Notes: a model not told the origin generated them from the sequence alone. A stretch of DNA of 64,000 bases from Candidatus Altarchaeales archaeon ex4484_96 (GCA_002254405.1 NJDH01000003.1:8394-72393); one strand, 5' to 3'. Positions 53,071 to 62,071 are shown, numbered from the stretch's first letter. Numbers and translations: made by a program.

Positions 53071-53883
53071 ATGGCAGTTAAACCCAAGGTAGCTGATTAC
53101 ATGACCCCTGAGGTGGACTACATAGACTCTGATGTTAGGGTTAGCGATGCTATTGAAACAATTATCTCCTCGACCCATGAGAATTTCCCGGTGGTTAAAG
53201 ACGGTGAATTAATTGGTTTTCTAACAGCCAAGCAGCTGCTTAAACACTACGACAAGCAGGATGCGAAAATCGAGACGATACTGAAGAAAAAAAAGAAGCT
53301 GGTTGTCGCAAGGCCGGAGCTTGATTTAGAGGACACCGCCAGGGTAATATTCCGTAACGGATACAAAAAGCTCCCTGTGGTGAATGGCAATGGCATGCTG
53401 GTTGGTATTATCTCCACGCTTGATATACTGCGTTCCCATATCGAGCGGGTGACTCCGGGTAAGGTCAATATGGTGAAAAACCTTCTTGAAAGCGAGTATG
53501 GTGTCAGGGTGAGGTTAGGGAAGAGGCTGGTTCCCGTGAACAAACTACATCCAACGCAAAGGAAAATATACGCGGATGAGCTTGAGGGCAGGAAATATGA
53601 GCTGGAGAAAAAGCTTGCTGAACCTATTATTGTCGTGAAGAGAAAAAACTATTTTGTTCTGGTCGACGGTCATCATCGGGCTGTTGCGGCATTGAATCTG
53701 GGCATGGATGAGTTGATGGCTCATCTATTGGAGATGGAGCCTGAGGTGGAGTTGAGGATGGAAAAAGCAGCGAAAGAAAAAGACCTTATAACCCTCAACG
53801 ACATCGAGGTGATGGATTACGCCCAGCATCCCCTGATGGAGATAACCACTAAGCTGGTGGACAAGGATAATAGAAATGCATAA
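53071..53883 (+). CDS. CBS-domain pair fused to ParB/Srx-like domain
   Basis: A 270-aa protein. Residues 1-130 form two CBS motifs (VADYMTPEVDYIDSDVRVSD and VARPELDLEDTARVIF...YKKLPVVNGNG), which usually bind adenosyl ligands. Residues about 140-225 form a ParB/Srx-fold domain with VPVNKLHPTQRKI and the phosphate-binding VLVDGHHRAVAALNLG. The latter resembles archaeal ADP-dependent serine kinase (SerK) and ParB-like nucleotide enzymes, but a Thr stands where SerK has its catalytic Glu in the HP-x-Q segment. The function is uncertain; a nucleotide-regulated enzyme is the best guess. It overlaps taw3 by 8 nt. Confidence 0.8.
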   Translation: MAVKPKVADYMTPEVDYIDSDVRVSDAIETIISSTHENFPVVKDGELIGFLTAKQLLKHYDKQDAKIETILKKKKKLVVARPELDLEDTARVIFRNGYKKLPVVNGNGMLVGIISTLDILRSHIERVTPGKVNMVKNLLESEYGVRVRLGKRLVPVNKLHPTQRKIYADELEGRKYELEKKLAEPIIVVKRKNYFVLVDGHHRAVAALNLGMDELMAHLLEMEPEVELRMEKAAKEKDLITLNDIEVMDYAQHPLMEITTKLVDKDNRNA

Positions 53884-54457
53884 GCGTTTTATTAACCAGA
53901 AGGCTTATGCCCTGCAGCGGTATTATCAGGCGAAGAATCTGGGTGAAGTGGATGAAGGCATTATTTCTTTGCTCGATTATCTTAATTCCCTTGATGATTA
54001 CTATACCACCTCCAGTTGCGCGGGGCGCATAACCCTGCTTTATGACCCCGGCTCCAAAAAGCAAGCTAGGTGGCTGGGTAAATGGCATCGTAGGGTTAAA
54101 CCGGATGAAATAATCGATTGTCTTAAGCTCATACCCTCTGATGGGATAATCTGGTTCAGGTATGAGTCACCTATCCTGCATGTTGTCGCCAGGACAGTCG
54201 ATAAAGCCCAGACCGTTTTATATGTTGCTAGGGAGGCTGGATACAAGCGGGTTGGATTGCAGGGTTTGAAAAAAGAAAGATTTCTGGTGGAAATATGCGA
54301 TACCGAGAGAGTGGATGCTCCCATAGCCGAAGAAGGGGGGCTTTTGGTGGACGATAAATACCTTAAGCATCTAGCATTATATTGCAATAAAAGATACGTT
54401 AAAGGCAACGAAAAAATCGCTGCTCTGGAGAGCGCGTTAAGGCGGAATCTGGGTTAA
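53876..54457 (+). CDS. taw3: tRNA wybutosine-synthesis methyltransferase Taw3 (TYW3-like)
   Basis: A 193-aa protein. Conserved landmarks are YYTTSSCAGRITLL (about residue 43, the TYW3 S-S-C-S/A-G-R motif), WFRYESPILHVVARTVDKAQ and GLQGLKKERFLVEICDTERVDAP. Archaeal Taw3 methylates an intermediate of the wyosine base at position 37 of tRNA-Phe. The start overlaps the CBS-ParB gene. It clusters with other RNA-processing genes such as rtcB. Confidence 0.9.
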   Translation: MHKRFINQKAYALQRYYQAKNLGEVDEGIISLLDYLNSLDDYYTTSSCAGRITLLYDPGSKKQARWLGKWHRRVKPDEIIDCLKLIPSDGIIWFRYESPILHVVARTVDKAQTVLYVAREAGYKRVGLQGLKKERFLVEICDTERVDAPIAEEGGLLVDDKYLKHLALYCNKRYVKGNEKIAALESALRRNLG

Positions 54458-54486
54458 TTATCATCAATCAAATACTTTAAAAGGGA

Positions 54487-55908
54487 ATGGATTTCACGCA
54501 GATAAGAGAGGGTGTTTGGGAGCACCGAAGCGATGGACTGAATGTCCCTGTGAGGGTGTATGCCAAGGAGAAAGTCTTTAGGGAGATGGAGGAGGGGGTT
54601 TTTAAGCAGGCCTCTAATGTTGCCAGGCTGCCTGGGATAGAAAAGGCCTCTCTGGTGATGCCCGACGGACACTATGGCTATGGTTTCCCCATAGGGGGGG
54701 TTGCAGCATTCAATCTGGAGGATGGTGTTGTCAGCCCCGGCGGCGTAGGCTATGATATAAACTGTGGCGTGCGTCTTTTATCATCCAGTCTCGGGGAAGC
54801 GGATGTGCGCCCTAGGCTAAAAAAGCTGGTGGATGCGCTGTTTGATAATATACCCTGTGGGGTGGGCCGGGACAGCACTCTGAGGCTTTCTCTGGGGGAA
54901 CTGGATGATGTTTCTCTTGCGGGAGCCCGCTGGGCTGTTGAGAAGGGATATGGCTTGGATAGGGATTTACAACACATTGAAGAGTATGGTTCAATTGATG
55001 GGGCCAACCCAGCTAATGTGGGCAAGAAGGCTAAATCAAGGGGTAAATCCCAGTTGGGTACGCTTGGCTCAGGCAATCATTTTTTGGAGGTTCAAAGGGT
55101 TGATAAAATATTTGATGCGGTAGCGGCTAAAAAATATGGGATAGAGCGGGAGGGTCAGGTTACTGTTATGGTTCACTGCGGGTCCCGTGGATTCGGGCAT
55201 CAGATAGCTGATGATTACATCAAGTTAATGCTTTCTGCTTCGGCTAAATACGGCATCAGATTGCCTGATAGGGAGCTTGCATGCGCTCCGCTTTCTTCTA
55301 AGGAAGCATCTGATTATTTATCAGCCATGTATTGTGCCGTGAACTATGCTTTTGCCAACCGACAGGTTATAACCCACTGGATCAGGCAGACATTTAATGA
55401 TGTTTTCAGGCAGGATGTCGATTTATCCTTAACCTATGATGTCTGCCATAACATCGCTAAATACGAAAAACACCGCCTTAGTGGAAAAAAACAAAAATTG
55501 TGCATACACCGTAAGGGGGCGACACGGGCCTTTGCATCCGGCAGAAAGGAGATACCTGAAATATATCGGGAATTCGGCCAGCCGGTTATTATACCCGGGG
55601 ATATGGGAACATGCTCTTATCTTTTAGCGGGAACGGATAAGGCAATGGATGAGACCTTCGGGAGCACATGCCATGGTGCCGGTAGATTAATGTCCAGGCG
55701 CAAGGCTATAGCATCATTTAGGGGGGATAAAATCCAAAAAGAGCTTGCTAAACGGGGTGTTTTTGTGAAGGCCACCCACCCTAAAATGCTCGCAGAGGAA
55801 GCCTCGAAAGCATACAAGGACGTGAATGAAATAATCGATAGCGTGGAGTTGACTGGTATTTCAAAAAAGATTGCGAGATTCACACCTCTTGGTGTGGCTA
55901 AGGGGTGA
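54487..55908 (+). CDS. rtcB: RNA-splicing ligase RtcB
   Basis: A 473-aa ligase that joins tRNA exon halves and repairs RNA with 2',3'-cyclic phosphate and 5'-OH ends, using GTP and Mn2+. Motifs: MPDGHYGYGFPIGGVAAF, SPGGVGYDINCGVRLL (with the metal-binding Asp and Cys), LGTLGSGNHFLEVQ, MVHCGSRGFGHQI, CHNIAKYEKH and CIHRKGATRAF; the guanylylated His is near STCHGAGRLMSR. The frame is intact and there is no intein. Its cofactor archease is encoded 9 kb away. Confidence 0.96.
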   Translation: MDFTQIREGVWEHRSDGLNVPVRVYAKEKVFREMEEGVFKQASNVARLPGIEKASLVMPDGHYGYGFPIGGVAAFNLEDGVVSPGGVGYDINCGVRLLSSSLGEADVRPRLKKLVDALFDNIPCGVGRDSTLRLSLGELDDVSLAGARWAVEKGYGLDRDLQHIEEYGSIDGANPANVGKKAKSRGKSQLGTLGSGNHFLEVQRVDKIFDAVAAKKYGIEREGQVTVMVHCGSRGFGHQIADDYIKLMLSASAKYGIRLPDRELACAPLSSKEASDYLSAMYCAVNYAFANRQVITHWIRQTFNDVFRQDVDLSLTYDVCHNIAKYEKHRLSGKKQKLCIHRKGATRAFASGRKEIPEIYREFGQPVIIPGDMGTCSYLLAGTDKAMDETFGSTCHGAGRLMSRRKAIASFRGDKIQKELAKRGVFVKATHPKMLAEEASKAYKDVNEIIDSVELTGISKKIARFTPLGVAKG

Positions 55909-55913
55909 TTTTT

Positions 55914-56594
55914 TTGAAGAAACCTTTTGTTTACATTAATGCTGCCATGTCCCTTGACGGGAAGATTTCAACCATTGAAAGAAGGCAGGTGAGGATTTCA
56001 TCCGACAGGGACATGAGCAGAGTAGACGCCCTCAGAGCCAGCTCTGATGCTGTTTTGGTCGGGAAAAACACCTTAATCACAGACGACCCCAAGCTCACCG
56101 TTAAATCATCCGCTTTGAGAGAGGAAAGAATTAAAAAGGGTTTACCGGCTAATCCCCTGAAGGTGGCCTTAGGCTGTATAAACGAATTAAACATCGACTC
56201 TGATTTTCTAAACCACGGGCAAGCAGGGAAGATTTTGTTCACGACCAGTAAATCCGATAACCTGAAGATTGATGAGCTGAAAACCAAGGCAACCGTTTAC
56301 GTTAGCAGCGAAGATGAAATAAACCTGGATTATGTATTGGAAACACTTTATAAACTGGGTGTGAGGCGGTTGATGGTTGAGGGAGGTGGCCGAACCATCT
56401 ACCGTTTCTTGGCTGCGGGTGTTGTTGACGAGGTTTATGTTTGTGTTGCTCCTATAATCTATGGGGGTGAGGATGCTCCGACCCTGGTTGATGGTGCGGG
56501 CTTCACATCGGATAATGCAATAAAATTAGAGCTTTTTTCTATGGAGAAGGAAGGCAGTGAACTGGTTTTGAAATACAGGGTGTTAGATGCTTAA
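55914..56594 (+). CDS. RibD-type reductase (2,5-diamino-6-ribosylaminopyrimidinone 5'-phosphate reductase)
   Basis: A 226-aa member of the dihydrofolate-reductase-like RibD C-terminal family. It has FVYINAAMSLDGKIST at the N-terminus, DALRASSDAVLVGKNTLITDDP, and RRLMVEGGGRTIYRFLAAGVVDEVYV, the NADPH and substrate motifs. In archaea it carries out the second step of riboflavin synthesis from GTP. The TTG at 55914 is preferred to the GTG at 55905 because GGGGTG at 55902-55907 makes a Shine-Dalgarno sequence with good spacing. It follows rtcB within a few nt. Confidence 0.87.
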   Translation: MKKPFVYINAAMSLDGKISTIERRQVRISSDRDMSRVDALRASSDAVLVGKNTLITDDPKLTVKSSALREERIKKGLPANPLKVALGCINELNIDSDFLNHGQAGKILFTTSKSDNLKIDELKTKATVYVSSEDEINLDYVLETLYKLGVRRLMVEGGGRTIYRFLAAGVVDEVYVCVAPIIYGGEDAPTLVDGAGFTSDNAIKLELFSMEKEGSELVLKYRVLDA

Positions 56595-57212
56595 CTCATC
56601 CTCCCCTGGGGTGATGACCCTGGTTTTGGTTTCTTTTTCGACTTTTTTCTTGAAATAATCAGCGTCCGCCTTCGAGCCTATTATGCTTCCCCAGTGCATC
56701 GGCATTGCATGGGCCGGCTTAATCACTTTAACTGATTCAGCGGCTTCGGCGGCGTTCATGGTGTATTTACCCCCAACAGGTAGTAAAGCAAGCGTGACCT
56801 CCCCCAGATGCTTCATCTCAGCTATTAAATCGGTGCTTCCAGCGTGATAAACAGTTTTATCCCCTGATTTAATCAGGTAACCTACTCCATCCCCCTTTTT
56901 GTGGAAATGTTTTTTGTTGTTGTATGCTTCAACCGCTTTAATGTGTATCTCATGGAGGTTTATGAGGTCGCCTGCTCGCACAACAGCAGAGTCCTCTATT
57001 CTTTTCGATGCCTCAACCCCCGCTATTATCGCGGTATTTGGTTTGCTTATAATCCTGATGTTTTTTTTATCGCAGTGGTCGTAGTGCTCGTGTGTGACGA
57101 GTATAATATCTGCTTTAGGGGGTTTATCCGGTATAATGTAGGGGTCTACGTAGATTATCTTCTTTTTTGTGGTTATGATAAAGCTAGCGTTCCCAAGCCA
57201 TTTAATCTTCAT
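56583..57212 (-). CDS. Metal-dependent hydrolase, UPF0173 (metallo-beta-lactamase fold)
   Basis: A 209-aa protein. The zinc motif is ILVTHEHYDHCDKKN (HxHxDH). The first strand is IKWLGNASFIITTKKKIIYVDP, and further ligands are in YHAGSTDLIAEM and AHAMPMHWGSIIG. It has the compact UPF0173 form without an added domain. The substrate is unknown. It is convergent with the RibD gene (12-nt overlap) and divergent from nmd3. Confidence 0.88.
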   Translation of the reverse strand: MKIKWLGNASFIITTKKKIIYVDPYIIPDKPPKADIILVTHEHYDHCDKKNIRIISKPNTAIIAGVEASKRIEDSAVVRAGDLINLHEIHIKAVEAYNNKKHFHKKGDGVGYLIKSGDKTVYHAGSTDLIAEMKHLGEVTLALLPVGGKYTMNAAEAAESVKVIKPAHAMPMHWGSIIGSKADADYFKKKVEKETKTRVITPGEDELSI

Positions 57213-57255
57213 TTCAATACCTAATCTATACTATTATTTAGATAAATCACCTAAA

Positions 57256-58197
57256 ATGTTTTGCCCAGGATGCGGAGCTAAATCAAAAGGATTATGCCTT
57301 AGATGCTATCTAAAGAGCAACCCGATTTTTTTTGGGGATGTTTTTTTGATTAAATGCAGCTGCGGGAGGGTTAAATACAAAAACCATTGGTTTAGGGATT
57401 TAGATGATATACTGGACTCGGTTTTAGAGGATAATCTTGTTGTCCCGGAGCAGATTAATACCCTTGAATTTGAACTGATGGATTATGCTGCTGATAAAAA
57501 CACCTTAAAGGTAAGGTTCAATTATAAAGGCAGATACTTGGATGAAACCTTCAGCCGGGAGATTGAAGGCAGTATAGGTTTTAGGGGGGGTAACTGCCCT
57601 TTCTGCGGCAAGATTGCTGGAGGATACTTTGAGTGCACACTCCAGCTTCGGATAGCAGACCCACCTCATTTATTCAAGGACATCAACCCTGATATGGTAT
57701 CTAAGATGGAGAAGGTGAGGGGTGGAGTGGATGTTTACCTGATTTCATCGGATTACGCTAACCAGCTTATGAAGCAGTATCGTGGGATGGGGTTTTTTGT
57801 TAAAGACTCTTATACCCTTATGGGTAAGAAGGAGGGTAAGGACGTCTATCGGTCGACTATCTCGGTTAAGGAGCCGGCTTTTGGCGTAGGCGACTTCATA
57901 AAACACGATAACAAAAACATGCAGGTTTTGGAGTTGGGTTCTACTGTGAGGCTCCGTGTGCTTTCATCTGGAAAAAATATTTCTCTTCCGTTAAACAGCA
58001 TAGCTGACTATAAGCCGGTTGCTAAAAAAAACCAGATAAATAAATGTATTGTGACCTCGGTATCACCTGGAGATACTCAGCTGCTTTTTTTAGGGGACAA
58101 TAAAACCTTAGAGCTAGGATATGTGGTTGATGGATTAAAGCCAGGTGTTGAAGTGAACGCAATAAGATTAGATGATAAAGTCTATATCCTCAAGTAG
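57256..58197 (+). CDS. Nmd3-like 60S/50S subunit biogenesis protein
   Basis: A 313-aa protein. The start at 57256 (MFCPGCGAKSKGLCLRCYLK) gives the family's N-terminal zinc-binding Cys cluster; the upstream part of the frame overlaps the divergent gene and is unlikely. More Cys pairs lie in IKCSCGRVKYKNHW and RGGNCPFCGKIAGGYFECTLQLR (about residues 112-134). The C-terminal third is OB/SH3-like. In eukaryotes Nmd3 exports the 60S subunit; archaeal homologues probably act in large-subunit maturation. Confidence 0.86.
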   Translation: MFCPGCGAKSKGLCLRCYLKSNPIFFGDVFLIKCSCGRVKYKNHWFRDLDDILDSVLEDNLVVPEQINTLEFELMDYAADKNTLKVRFNYKGRYLDETFSREIEGSIGFRGGNCPFCGKIAGGYFECTLQLRIADPPHLFKDINPDMVSKMEKVRGGVDVYLISSDYANQLMKQYRGMGFFVKDSYTLMGKKEGKDVYRSTISVKEPAFGVGDFIKHDNKNMQVLELGSTVRLRVLSSGKNISLPLNSIADYKPVAKKNQINKCIVTSVSPGDTQLLFLGDNKTLELGYVVDGLKPGVEVNAIRLDDKVYILK

Positions 58198-58403
58198 CGT
58201 TTCCTGTTTTCCTGAAAACTCAGCCACTCCTCCTCAGAAGCGAACACAACGGCTTCCTCTATTAAAGAGCAGTCGCCGCACAGGTATCTTACGGCTATTA
58301 CGTTGTCTATTAGCTCAGATGTTGGATGCGATTCTCTTTCGGTTGGTAGCTCCATCAAAGCAAGCTTTCTGGACCCGCATCTTGGGCATGCTCTTATCTT
58401 CAT
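58182..58403 (-). CDS. Small zinc-ribbon protein (73 aa)
   Basis: Two Cys pairs, RACPRCGSRKLALME and YLCGDCSLIEEAVVF, form a zinc ribbon, followed by a helix (ASEEEWLSFQENRKRY). It overlaps the start of purB by 4 nt and so is probably in the same transcript. The 3' end overlaps the convergent nmd3 gene by 16 nt. The function is unknown. Confidence 0.75.
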   Translation of the reverse strand: MKIRACPRCGSRKLALMELPTERESHPTSELIDNVIAVRYLCGDCSLIEEAVVFASEEEWLSFQENRKRYLRI

Positions 58404-59734
58404 TTCAATTCCTTCAAAACCCGATTAACCTGCTTCACTGCCGTTCCGATATACTGGCTGGGGTCAAGGGATTTATCTAATTCTTTTTCACTCAGTTTTT
58501 CTTTTATTTCCTTGTTTTCCAAAAGTGTTTTTTTGAAATCCATATCCTTCTTATAGCTTTGCAGGGCGCATTCTCTTGTCAGCTTATGTGCGTTATCCCT
58601 GCTTACGCCCTTTGAAACAAGCGCGACCATAACCGATTCGGCCATAATCCTGCCGTGTGATAGGTTGAGGTTTTTTTCTATCGCCTTATGGTCGAATACG
58701 AGGTTTTTTATTAAGTCGATGGATAAGCTCAGTATATAATCCGTGAGAATACAGGCTTCAGGTATTATTATTCTCTCGCAGCTGGAGTTGGTTAAATCCC
58801 GCTCATGCCATAAAGCTATGTTATCCAGGGAGGCGAATGCATCCGCTTTTATGACCCGGCTTAAACCGCTTATTCTCTCCGCTAGTATGGGGTTCATCTT
58901 GTGCGGCATGGTTGACGAACCAACCTGTTTCTTCCCGAAGCCTTCTCGAACCTCACCTATTTCTGTTCTCTGAAGGTTTCTTATCTCGGTGGCTATTTTG
59001 TTTAGGGTCTCCGATATTAAAGCCAGAAGCAGCAGGAATTCAGCGTGACGGTCTCTTTGTATTACCTGATTGGATACCCTAACGGGTTCAAGTTCAAGCT
59101 CATTCATCATGTGTTTTTGGATTAACTGGGCTTTTTCTCCCAGGGCAGCCTGGGTTCCAACCGCGCCGGTTAGCTGCCCGACGAGTATTCTTTTTTTTGT
59201 TTCCCCGAGCCTATCAAGGTGTCTTTGCACTTCCGTGGCGTAGATGGCGAACTTCAGACCGTATGTTGTGGGGGTTGCATGCTGACCGTGTGTCCTGCCG
59301 ATTGTTATGGTATCAACATGCCTGCCGGCCTGTTTCAGGAGCTCCTTTTTAAGCCCCATCAAGTCTTCCTCAAGATAAAAAACATAATCCCTCAGCTGCA
59401 GGGCAAGAGCAGTATCCTGTATGTCGTTGCTTGTAGCACCCATGTGCACATAGCCGCCTTGGCTGCCGCATTGTTCGGCGAGAGCCTGGCAGATGGCCAT
59501 CACATCATGGTTGATTTCTTTTTCTATCTGCTTAACCCGCGCAAGGCTAACGGTCCTGGTGTTTGCTTTCCTGGCCACTAAAGCCGCATCCTCTGGGGGT
59601 ATGTTTCCCACCTTAGCGTGTGCTTTAACAAGGGCGGCTTCGACCTTGAGCATCCTAGCAAGCTTGCTTTCTTCATCAAAGATTTCTTTGACTTTTTTTC
59701 TCCCGTACCTTGACTCTATGGGGTGTATTGCCAT
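58400..59734 (-). CDS. purB: Adenylosuccinate lyase
   Basis: A 444-aa enzyme of the fumarase/aspartase superfamily that cleaves SAICAR and adenylosuccinate in purine synthesis. Motifs: YVHMGATSNDIQDTALALQL, TIGRTHGQHATPTTYGLKFA (the catalytic His region), and the signature loop KQVGSSTMPHKMNPILAERI. It is preceded in the operon by nothing within 40 nt and followed by the zinc-ribbon gene. Confidence 0.95.
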   Translation of the reverse strand: MAIHPIESRYGRKKVKEIFDEESKLARMLKVEAALVKAHAKVGNIPPEDAALVARKANTRTVSLARVKQIEKEINHDVMAICQALAEQCGSQGGYVHMGATSNDIQDTALALQLRDYVFYLEEDLMGLKKELLKQAGRHVDTITIGRTHGQHATPTTYGLKFAIYATEVQRHLDRLGETKKRILVGQLTGAVGTQAALGEKAQLIQKHMMNELELEPVRVSNQVIQRDRHAEFLLLLALISETLNKIATEIRNLQRTEIGEVREGFGKKQVGSSTMPHKMNPILAERISGLSRVIKADAFASLDNIALWHERDLTNSSCERIIIPEACILTDYILSLSIDLIKNLVFDHKAIEKNLNLSHGRIMAESVMVALVSKGVSRDNAHKLTRECALQSYKKDMDFKKTLLENKEIKEKLSEKELDKSLDPSQYIGTAVKQVNRVLKELK

Positions 59735-59774
59735 CTTATTATCTATCGGAGGGATATATTAATATGTTTTATCA

Positions 59775-60152
59775 CTATTTTTTCCTCATCGCATAGGCGA
59801 TGTCTATGTAGTATATGCCTTTCCTGGATTTGATTATCAGGGGGTCTCCTTTCATCAGGGAAGAGATATCAAGGCGATATTTTCCCTTACCTAACTGTAT
59901 GAGGTTTTCAACATCCAAGCTGATGGTTTTATCATTGTCTTTAAGGTCTTCGCTAAATCTTTCCTCTATCCAGTTGAGGTCTTCATCTGACAGCTTTTTT
60001 TCTATCAGCCTGTCTACCGCATCCTGCTGTTTTTCGCTGTCTTTCGCTCCTCTAATGTAGAGGAAAACCCTAGAACCGCAGCTGCATCCCTCCATCAGCT
60101 CTCTTGCGTTGTCCTCGTATATTTTATTGCATCTGGCGCATTTATGGGGCAT
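59775..60152 (-). CDS. OapC/ArvC-family zinc-ribbon protein
   Basis: A 125-aa protein with an N-terminal zinc ribbon, CARCNKIYEDN and EGCSCGSRVFLYIRGAK, followed by an acidic helical region (LSDEDLNWIEERF) and a beta-rich C-terminus (LIQLGKGKYRLDISSLMKGDP). It matches the archaeal family recorded as OapC/ArvC, which neighbours the Era-like GTPase ArvA and the DUF2073 protein ArvB. In Haloferax ArvA has been linked to extracellular-vesicle formation. Here an additional membrane-protein gene lies between arvB and this gene, overlapping it by 58 nt. Confidence 0.82.
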   Translation of the reverse strand: MPHKCARCNKIYEDNARELMEGCSCGSRVFLYIRGAKDSEKQQDAVDRLIEKKLSDEDLNWIEERFSEDLKDNDKTISLDVENLIQLGKGKYRLDISSLMKGDPLIIKSRKGIYYIDIAYAMRKK

Positions 60153-60981
60153 TTTATGTTATCTGGGTTTTTTTTTAGGTTTAAATAAATACTTGCTGTT
60201 AACATAAGAGATACGGGAACTATTAAAGCATAGTTTATTAGCAGATTAATAAATAGATTTTTTCCTGCGATGGTGGTTAGGTAATTGAGTGCAAACACCC
60301 CTGTTGCATATAAAAGAACGATGAAATAAACCCCCACATATCTTCCATCGGTTAGATGCCAGCTTTTTTTTATGCAATCGATATTTTCCATTTTCTCATA
60401 AACGTTAACCGCCACAGCGAATATTATTTTAACAAGTAAAGCAAGTATTGCCAGAATGTTAATAAAACCAATCGCGTACAGGATAGGTTGTTGGTTTAGC
60501 TGGTTTTGTGCAGATAACAGGTAGAGTATTATTCCTGAGGGGATGAGCATCATAAAGGCATAAAACAATAATATCAAAGCCAGGGTGGATGTTAGAAGCA
60601 GCATTCCGGGATAATGTTTGTGGTTTTCTTTTATGGTTTTCTCCCATAAGCTGATGCTGGTTATATCACTGGCTAAACCGCCTTTTATTATGGAATGGAA
60701 AAATGTCATAGCAAAATAGACCCAGATGTAGTAGAGTATCAGGGCTTGAACAAAAAGCACAGTAAACAATATCATGGTATGAACTCCCCCCAGCGAGCTG
60801 ATGTATTGCAGGGATTTCTGATTACAGTCGAAGGGGAAGTCAAATAATAGCTGATTATGGCCTGAACCAAATTTATATATGCTGCTGTGAGAATAAAATA
60901 AACGAAGCCTAAAAAATACACGCCGGGTTTTTTCGCGTAATGTATCGTGTATTGGATGCTCCTTTTTAGGATTATGCTCAT
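60095..60981 (-). pseudogene. Polytopic membrane protein in the Arv cluster, one frameshift (about 294 aa restored)
   Basis: The upstream frame (from 60981) reads MSIILKRSIQYTIHYAKKPG and a helix to AIISYYL, then becomes atypical and stops at 60772. The frame of the downstream ORF is open well upstream of its ATG at 60775 and reads LFDFPFDCNQKSLQYISSLG-GVHT into MILFTVLFVQALILYYIW, a more natural continuation. The shift is near 60840-60852, in AGCTATTATTTG (minus strand). The restored protein has about six helices and resembles uncharacterised archaeal membrane proteins with repeated helix pairs. It sits between arvB and the arvC-like gene, so it may belong to the same vesicle-related set. 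The frameshift may be an error or a real lesion. Confidence 0.6.
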
Positions 60982-60982
60982 T

Positions 60983-61360
60983 TTATTTTTTTCGGGTTCG
61001 GGAGTCTTTGAATTCTGCGAAAAGAGATATCCTCTCAGGCTCCTTCTTTATTTTCTTTACAAGCTTTGAGGGCCCGATAACAGTCAAGCCTCCTGGGTTT
61101 CCTCCCAGAATCCTGATTAGTTTTTCTCTCACCCCGTCTATGTTGCTTTCCTTCAGCGTTGAAATCTCTATGCCGGAAAATTTCTCGTCTATCTGTTTCA
61201 TGGTTTCCTCTATGAGCTTGGATTCATCAAATGAGCTGAGGCTTCTCTCGAATACCAGTATCTTGTCTTTTTTTATCCTGTTCAGTATGTAGTTTATCTT
61301 ACGTCCTTTGCTTTTCGATTCCAGAACCTTGGATGATATAAACTCTATTTCTATCTCCAT
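60983..61360 (-). CDS. OapB/ArvB-family protein (DUF2073)
   Basis: A 125-aa protein. The start at 61360 (MEIEIEFISSKVLESKSKG) is 1 nt beyond the stop of the GTPase gene, as TAAAATG. The DUF2073 pattern continues with INYILNRIKKDKILVFERSL and LGGNPGGLTVIGPSKLVKKI near residue 85. The family is found next to the Era-like GTPase in most archaea. The molecular role is not established; it is implicated with ArvA and ArvC in vesicle formation. Confidence 0.87.
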   Translation of the reverse strand: MEIEIEFISSKVLESKSKGRKINYILNRIKKDKILVFERSLSSFDESKLIEETMKQIDEKFSGIEISTLKESNIDGVREKLIRILGGNPGGLTVIGPSKLVKKIKKEPERISLFAEFKDSRTRKK

Positions 61361-61361
61361 T

Positions 61362-61994
61362 TTATCTTGAGTGTTTGGCGATTGCCTCATATAATTGCTC
61401 AACGTGGTTTCCCGTCAATGCTGAAAGCTCCACAACCGGGTGCTGGGGGAATGCCTCTTTAATCCATTCCGGCTTTGATTCCTCTATATCAAGCTTGTTG
61501 GCGACTATTATTATCGGGATGCCTCTTGCCTCGAGGTTGCCTATGATTGTGATGTTGACCTGCGTGTAGGGGTCTTTCGTGGAGTCCATGACCACAAGAG
61601 CCGTGTCCACTTGCTCCAGCCACTTGATTGCTTCGATAACGCCCTTGGTAGCTTGTTTAGCCCGCATCTGTGCGTCTTTTCTTTGCATACCCATGCTCAC
61701 AAAATCCTCGTAGTCTATTTTTGTGGCTATACCCGGCATATCTAGTATGTTCATGGTGATGCTTTTGTTTCCTGTTCGAACCACTACTTTTTCTTTTTTC
61801 TGCACCTCGCGCGTTTCGTGAGGTATCTCTGATACGGTACCCATAGGCTCGCCGGTCCAGTCCATAGAAATCTTGTTTGCCAGGGTTGTTTTTCCGGCGT
61901 TAGGCGGCCCATAGAGTCCTATTCTTATACCCTGTTTTTTCCCGAACATGTCTTTAAACCACTTCATCAGTTTCTTTATGGGCACATTATTCAC
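61362..61994 (-). CDS. Era-like small GTPase (OapA/ArvA family)
   Basis: A GTPase of about 207-210 aa. G1 is GLYGPPNAGKTTLANKI (about residue 27), G3 is ILDMPGIATKI, G4 is IIVANKLDIEES, and G5 lies near VELSALTGNHVEQL. The Thr of the G2 region lies in the SEIPHETREVQ segment. The start is probably the GTG at 61985 (VPIKKLMKWF), because AGGTGA lies 5 nt ahead of it; the longer frame begins at another GTG at 61994 that overlaps this Shine-Dalgarno sequence. In Haloferax the family member drives extracellular-vesicle formation. It heads the minus-strand arv operon, divergent from L15e. Confidence 0.9.
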   Translation of the reverse strand: MNNVPIKKLMKWFKDMFGKKQGIRIGLYGPPNAGKTTLANKISMDWTGEPMGTVSEIPHETREVQKKEKVVVRTGNKSITMNILDMPGIATKIDYEDFVSMGMQRKDAQMRAKQATKGVIEAIKWLEQVDTALVVMDSTKDPYTQVNITIIGNLEARGIPIIIVANKLDIEESKPEWIKEAFPQHPVVELSALTGNHVEQLYEAIAKHSR

Positions 61995-62071
61995 CTAAAC
62001 GGGTGCTTTTTATTGATAAAATAATAAATATTTAGACTAATTAAATCAATCTGTTCCTGTTTTATGAAAAA
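61995..62071. promoter_or_regulatory. Divergent intergenic region, arvA and L15e
   Basis: The gap is AT-rich. TTATTGATAAAATAATAAATATTTAG (about 62009-62034, minus-strand read TATTTATTATTTT) could serve as TATA for the GTPase gene. AATTAAATC near 62039-62047 is about 25-33 nt before the L15e ATG. The CACC...GGGTG inverted pair at 61990-62003 overlaps the GTPase Shine-Dalgarno sequence and may not be functional. Confidence 0.35.
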
